Shown here: in pieces, positions 59,780-64,000 of the stretch
How positions within the stretch are numbered: position 1 is the first letter of the stretch
Layout: each line of letters starts with the position of its first letter
Origin: Firmicutes bacterium UBA5493
Lineage (GTDB): Bacteria > Bacillota > Limnochordia > Darwinibacteriales > Darwinibacteriaceae
Assembly: GCA_002424045.1 (NCBI GenBank)
Contig: DIPH01000038.1
Location: 1 to 64,000 of the forward strand
DNA length: 64,000 nt
Direction of reading: 5' to 3'
Position numbers and translations under genes: made by a program
The notes under the pieces: model-generated
Database searches by the model: none
The model's input: only the letters and a program-made list of their open reading frames with translations
What the model was told of the DNA's origin: nothing

Positions 59780-62700
59780 TTGTCTCTACAAGGTCTAGTA
59801 GACTTGATGCGTCAGAGTAAGGAAGTGGGACACGCAGCCAAACAGGGCCAGCTCATCACCGGTCTCTCGGGAGGACAGCGCTCGGTATTCTTGAGCACCA
59901 TCTACGACCCTGACAAAGTGATGCTGGTGGTGACAGCAAGCCAAGTGCAGGCAGAACGACTCGCAGCAGACTTTGCTGGCTTGCTTCCAGAGGCAAAGAT
60001 CCTCGTCTGGGAAGGCAACGAGCTCATGCCCCACGAAGAAGCGCCCACAGCCTTAGATTTGCGATGGAGTAGGCTAGAGGTCCTGCAGGACGGATACAGA
60101 GTTGGAACAATTATTCTGGCACCGGTGACGGGCTTGTTAGAAGGCCTGCTTGCTCCAGAACGTCTTAGAAATTCAGAATTTTCTATTAACCTGGACTCTC
60201 GGCTAAACCTTGACGAAGTGGCAGCCTCTCTCGTCGCCTTAGGCTATGAGCGTGTGCCCTTAGTAGAGAATTTTGGTCAATTTAGTATAAGGGGTGGGAT
60301 TCTAGATGTGGCCCCCTCCTATAATCGCCAGCCTGTGCGCATCGAGCTCTTTGGCGACGAAGTTGATTCTATGCGCATCTTTGACTTCACCACGCAAAAA
60401 TCTTTGGAGAACATCCAAGAGGTTACGATTAAAGCTGCTCGGGAGACCCTTTATGATCCAAACAACCTAGAGCAGATCAAAGACTCTATTTGGCGAGAAG
60501 TGCAAATCCAGAGTGAACGCCTTTATAAACTGAACCTGGCCCAGGAAGCCGATGACCTTCTGGCACAAGGAGCGCGCCATTTAGAAGCCTTTGACCAACA
60601 GGGATATTTTCCCGGCATGGATCAATACAAAGGATTTTTTGGAGATATCGTCACCCTCCTAGATTACTTTCCCAAAGATACCGTCGTTGTCCTTGATGAA
60701 CCTGTCCGCCTTAAAGAAGCAGCCGCCAACAGCTCCATGGAAATTGGCGAGAATTTTGGGCAACTTCTCAAGCGCGGGCGGATTCTTAGTAGTCTAAGTA
60801 AACTCTACTGGGATTGGAACGAGCTCTTCTCAAAATTTCAAGACTATGATCCCCTGTACCTCTCTGTCCTAGGCAAGAGGGTGGCAGGAATGGAGGCTTT
60901 AAGCACAACCTCTGTGAACCTCCGCATGCCTGAACATTTTGGAGGTAGTATTGAGCGGATGCTGCGACGTGTCAAACAGCTCCGCAAAGAGCATTACCGC
61001 ATCTTGATGTTGGTGTCCTCCAAAGACCGTGGACAGCGCCTCTTAGAACTTCTCCATGATGATGGTGTTCCGGCCGTCTATGTCGATGAGCTAAAGAAGG
61101 AACTCCAAATTGGCAGTTGCGTGATTACCACAGGTAGCCTAGAGACCGGATTTGAGTTTTCAAGCTTCAAAATGGCGGTTTTCACCGAGCTTGAGCTCTA
61201 TGGGAGCCAAAAGACGAAGCCTAGACCCACTAAGGTCGAAGAGGGCTTACGCCTCACCCCCCAAGAGTTAAGGATTGGGGATTATGTGGTCCACATCAAT
61301 CACGGTATTGGTCGATATTTGGGTATCGAGGTTCTCCAGGTGGACAATCGGTCCAAGGACTATTTATATATTCGTTATGCAGGGGAAGACAGGCTTTATG
61401 TACCCACCGACCAGATTCACCTTCTGCAACGCTACGTTGGCATGGAGGAAGGTGCCCCTCGCCTTTCTAAGCTCGGAGGAAACGAATGGGCCCGGGTTAA
61501 AAAGCGCGCCAAGGAATCGGTTCAAGAAATGGCGGAAGGTCTGATCAAACTCTATGCTGAGCGGGAGGCTGTCAGCGGATTTGCTTTCCCAGAAGATACT
61601 CCCTGGCAAAGAGATCTGGAAAACTCTTTCCCCTATCAAGAAACCCCCGATCAAATCCAGGCCATTGCTGCGGTGAAAAAAGACATGGAAAGACCACGCC
61701 CCATGGATAGGCTCCTCTGCGGCGACGTGGGCTATGGCAAGACAGAAGTTGCTATTAGGGCTGCCTTTAAGGCGGTGGCAAGTAGTAAGCAGGTGGCGGT
61801 CTTGGTACCCACCACAATTTTAGCCCAGCAGCATCACCGCACCTTTGAAGAGCGCTTTGAGGGTTTTCCCATTAATATTGCTGTGGCCAGCCGTTTTCAG
61901 TCCCAGGCAGAGGTCTCAAGGACCTTGAAGGGGGTGAAAAAGGGTACGGTTGATGTGATCATAGGTACCCACCGCCTTCTTTCGAAGGATGTGACCTTTA
62001 AGGCCTTAGGTTTAGTGATTGTCGACGAGGAGCAACGCTTTGGGGTGGCTCAAAAAGAAAGGCTCAAGGAACTGAGTACCAATGTGGATGTGTTGACCCT
62101 GTCGGCAACTCCCATCCCCCGGACGTTACACATGGCTATGGTTGGCGTGAGGGACATGAGTGTCATTGAAACGCCTCCAGAGGATCGCTATCCCATCCGT
62201 ACCTATGTGGTGGAATATGATGAGCAGCTCATTCGCCAAGCCATTTTACGTGAATTGGCCAGGCAAGGCCAGGTGTACTTTGTCCACAACCGGGTCCAGT
62301 CTATCGATTATGTCTATAGTGAACTTTCAAAGCTCGTTCCCGAGGCCAGAATTGCCATCGCCCACGGGCAAATGGATGAGTCTGTCCTCGAGAGGGTGAT
62401 GCTGGACTTTTATCATGGTGAGTTTGACATTCTCCTTTGCACCACCATTATTGAAACCGGCATGGATATTGGCAATGTCAACACCTTGATCATTGATAAT
62501 GCCGACTACTTAGGGCTGGCACAACTCTATCAGCTGCGGGGACGGGTAGGGCGCACCAATCGCGTCGCCTACGCCTACTTCACCCATCGTAAAGATAAAG
62601 TCCTTTCCGAAGACGCGGAAAAGCGCCTGGGTGCCATTAAGGAGTTTACCGAACTTGGTTCAGGTATCAAGATTGCCATGCGGGATCTGGAAATACGCGG

Positions 62701-63271
62701 CGCAGGAAATCTCCTAGGACCGGAGCAGCATGGCTTCATTGCCTCTGTAGGTTTTGAGCTCTACTGTAAGCTTCTCGAGGAGGCCATCTCCGAGCTAAAA
62801 GGTACGGATGAAGAGAAGCCGTCCCTGCCCGATCCTGTCTTGGATTTGCAGGTGGATGCCTATATCGATGACAGTTACGTTTCGGATCCAGCTCAAAAAG
62901 TGGGGCTCTATCAGAAAATTATTTCCTTAGATACTCTGGAAGACTGTGATGACTTAGAGGAGGAAATCCAGGATCGCTTTGGCGATTTGCCCGATGCGGT
63001 GCGAAATCTCTTGCAGATTGCTAGAATCAAGATCCTAGCCCGCTTAGTGGGGATTGGTAGTATTTCTGTGCGGGCCACGAAGTTTCAGTTGAAATTCCTA
63101 GAAGGGCTCGCCATCGATGCGAATAAATATGCCGCCCTGCACACCAAATATCGAGGGAGAATCTCCTATCGCCATGGGCGCGTTGGCCAGTTGCTGGTGG
63201 AAAAGGATAAAGAGGACGGGCGGGCCTTAGCGTTTCTAGCTGAGGTATTGTCTGCTTGCGCCAGTGAATAA
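59780..63271 (+). CDS. mfd: Transcription-repair coupling factor Mfd
   Basis: A 1163-residue translocase that removes stalled RNA polymerase and recruits UvrA. UvrB-like N-terminal modules (GLSGGQRSVFLSTI, FSIRGGILDVAPS) are followed by the RNA-polymerase interaction domain (LRIGDYVVHINHGIGRYLGIE), then RecG-like motor with GDVGYGKTEVAIR, VDEEQRFGV, LSATPIPRTLHMA and QLRGRVGR. The C-terminal TRCF domain closes it. TTG at 59780 follows AAGGGGG. Length is normal. Confidence 0.97.
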   Translation: MSLQGLVDLMRQSKEVGHAAKQGQLITGLSGGQRSVFLSTIYDPDKVMLVVTASQVQAERLAADFAGLLPEAKILVWEGNELMPHEEAPTALDLRWSRLEVLQDGYRVGTIILAPVTGLLEGLLAPERLRNSEFSINLDSRLNLDEVAASLVALGYERVPLVENFGQFSIRGGILDVAPSYNRQPVRIELFGDEVDSMRIFDFTTQKSLENIQEVTIKAARETLYDPNNLEQIKDSIWREVQIQSERLYKLNLAQEADDLLAQGARHLEAFDQQGYFPGMDQYKGFFGDIVTLLDYFPKDTVVVLDEPVRLKEAAANSSMEIGENFGQLLKRGRILSSLSKLYWDWNELFSKFQDYDPLYLSVLGKRVAGMEALSTTSVNLRMPEHFGGSIERMLRRVKQLRKEHYRILMLVSSKDRGQRLLELLHDDGVPAVYVDELKKELQIGSCVITTGSLETGFEFSSFKMAVFTELELYGSQKTKPRPTKVEEGLRLTPQELRIGDYVVHINHGIGRYLGIEVLQVDNRSKDYLYIRYAGEDRLYVPTDQIHLLQRYVGMEEGAPRLSKLGGNEWARVKKRAKESVQEMAEGLIKLYAEREAVSGFAFPEDTPWQRDLENSFPYQETPDQIQAIAAVKKDMERPRPMDRLLCGDVGYGKTEVAIRAAFKAVASSKQVAVLVPTTILAQQHHRTFEERFEGFPINIAVASRFQSQAEVSRTLKGVKKGTVDVIIGTHRLLSKDVTFKALGLVIVDEEQRFGVAQKERLKELSTNVDVLTLSATPIPRTLHMAMVGVRDMSVIETPPEDRYPIRTYVVEYDEQLIRQAILRELARQGQVYFVHNRVQSIDYVYSELSKLVPEARIAIAHGQMDESVLERVMLDFYHGEFDILLCTTIIETGMDIGNVNTLIIDNADYLGLAQLYQLRGRVGRTNRVAYAYFTHRKDKVLSEDAEKRLGAIKEFTELGSGIKIAMRDLEIRGAGNLLGPEQHGFIASVGFELYCKLLEEAISELKGTDEEKPSLPDPVLDLQVDAYIDDSYVSDPAQKVGLYQKIISLDTLEDCDDLEEEIQDRFGDLPDAVRNLLQIARIKILARLVGIGSISVRATKFQLKFLEGLAIDANKYAALHTKYRGRISYRHGRVGQLLVEKDKEDGRALAFLAEVLSACASE

Positions 63272-63328
63272 AAGTGGTAGCCTGCGCTAATACTAACCCC
63301 AAGCTAACTCTAGAAAAGGGGTGTGACA

Positions 63329-63862
63329 TTGAAAGCAACTGGAATAGTTCGACGCATTGACGATCTGGGACGTGTAGTCATCCCCAAAGAAATTCGCCGC
63401 ACGTTGCGCATCCGCGAAGGAGATCCCCTGGAGATTTTTGTTGATCGAGATGGGGAAGTAATTTTAAAGAAGTATTCGCCCATAGGAGAACTGGGGGATT
63501 TTGCTCAGGAGTATTCTGATTCTTTGTATGAGACTACAGGTCATGTGGCCATAATTACAGACCGGGATGCAGTGGTGGCAATTTCTGGTGCTCCCAAGAA
63601 GCAATGGATGGATAAGGCCATTGTAGCCGTGGTAGAGGAGGCTATGGAATCAAGGCGCAGTATAACCACAAGAAAGGGAGAACGTTCCGATGACGAAGAA
63701 TGGGATTTTGCCATGCAGGTGATAGCCCCGATCATCTCGGAAGGGGACCCCATTGGAACCGTGATTCTTGGTACCGGTGAGACGAATCGCCAGTTAGGTG
63801 AATTGGAACTAAAACTTTGTGAAACGGCAGCCGGTTTTTTGGCCAAACAAATGGAGCAATAA
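63329..63862 (+). CDS. spoVT: Stage V sporulation protein T
   Basis: A 177-residue sporulation regulator. The AbrB-like N-terminal swapped-hairpin domain is MKATGIVRRIDDLGRVVIPKEIRRTLRIREGD (residues 1-32). A GAF-like C-terminal domain follows (TGHVAIITDRDAVVAISGA, GTVILGTGE). SpoVT controls late forespore genes in B. subtilis. TTG at 63329 is chosen because it matches the family N-terminus and follows AAAAGGGG. Confidence 0.96.
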   Translation: MKATGIVRRIDDLGRVVIPKEIRRTLRIREGDPLEIFVDRDGEVILKKYSPIGELGDFAQEYSDSLYETTGHVAIITDRDAVVAISGAPKKQWMDKAIVAVVEEAMESRRSITTRKGERSDDEEWDFAMQVIAPIISEGDPIGTVILGTGETNRQLGELELKLCETAAGFLAKQMEQ

Positions 63863-63962
63863 AAGTAGCCATAACAGAAACAGACGGTAGAAAAACTCTT
63901 GGACTCCTCATAACCTGTATCGTCCCTGCGTAAGCATTAATAGCGAAGGGAAGGCGTGGGAT

Positions 63963-64000
63963 ATGACAAAGGAGTCTTTTTTACGTGGTGCGGTTATTTT
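63963..64000 (+). CDS. Start of SpoVB-family lipid flippase (partial)
   Basis: The window ends 12 codons into an ORF reading MTKESFLRGAVI, preceded by GAAGGGAAGG. This N-terminus and the place after spoVT match YabM/SpoVB-type polysaccharide or lipid II flippases, but the call rests on few residues. Confidence 0.5.
   Translation, partial: MTKESFLRGAVI

Noticed and set aside
1..64000. tRNA or rRNA genes, CRISPR arrays, insertion sequences, prophage or defence systems
   Set aside because: None could be seen: no repeat-spacer arrays, transposases, integrases or recognisable stable-RNA genes.

Overview
This window covers the replication origin of a Bacillota (Firmicutes) chromosome, with roughly balanced GC content. 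The evidence is the gene order: dnaA-dnaN-S4 protein-recF-remB-gyrB-gyrA on one side and rpmH-rnpA-yidD-yidC-jag-mnmE-mnmG-rsmG-noc-parA-parB-yyaC on the other. Sporulation-linked genes support the same lineage (yyaC, lonC, spoVT, a SPOCS/LysM protein, a LysM/GH18-like protein and the first codons of a SpoVB-family gene). The species is not recognisable. A deep-branching, spore-forming or formerly spore-forming clostridial or Limnochordia-like lineage is plausible. TTG and GTG start codons are unusually common.

Layout: 1-301 is a repeat-rich gap. 302-11462 is a leftward block (aminoglycoside-phosphotransferase-like kinase, rsgA, gyrA, gyrB, remB, recF, S4 protein, dnaN, dnaA). The origin is bipartite. 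One part, 11463-12035 upstream of dnaA, carries seven perfect DnaA boxes. The other, 9824-10055 between dnaA and dnaN, carries DnaA-box variants, a GC block, six DnaA-trios and an AT-rich stretch in the order known from Bacillus subtilis. 12036-13988 is an unusual chimeric lipoprotein inserted between origin and rpmH. From 14175 the rightward block begins with translation, RNA-modification, membrane-insertion and segregation genes, including three parS-like sites and a perfect Noc-binding site.

23.7-33.8 kb holds a YkvI-type membrane protein, a TPR protein, a DnaA-box cluster, the glycine cleavage operon (gcvT-gcvH-gcvPA-gcvPB), a secreted foldase, a DUF951 protein, a double P-loop ATPase, queT and ychF. 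33.9-38.3 kb is rpsF-ssb-rpsR-yybS-rplI-lonC. 38.4-47.8 kb carries mgtE, galT-galK (leftward), ridA, ddl, an ABC-F ATPase, a DnaD-like loader and the replicative helicase. 47.8-64 kb is the ksgA-to-spoVT region: rsmA, ykuK, veg, two cell-wall/spore proteins, a YdcZ-type membrane protein, ispE, a nucleotidyltransferase, purR, a DUF559 protein, a short glmU, prs, rplY, pth, mfd, spoVT and the start of a SpoVB-family gene.

Most genes point away from the origin, so they are co-directional with replication. The exceptions are yyaC, the foldase gene, queT and galT-galK. The window therefore groups replication initiation (DnaA, DnaN, DnaD, helicase, SSB, gyrase), segregation (ParA, ParB, Noc), ribosome and tRNA functions, and envelope or spore functions. 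I found no wholly new multi-gene system. The most notable signals are the complete bipartite origin, a parS-like palindrome forming the parB terminator, a Noc site inside noc, a GlmU without its acetyltransferase half, a chimeric half-solute-binding lipoprotein at the origin, a GH18-like protein lacking its catalytic motif, and tandem promoters with phased A-tracts upstream of veg.
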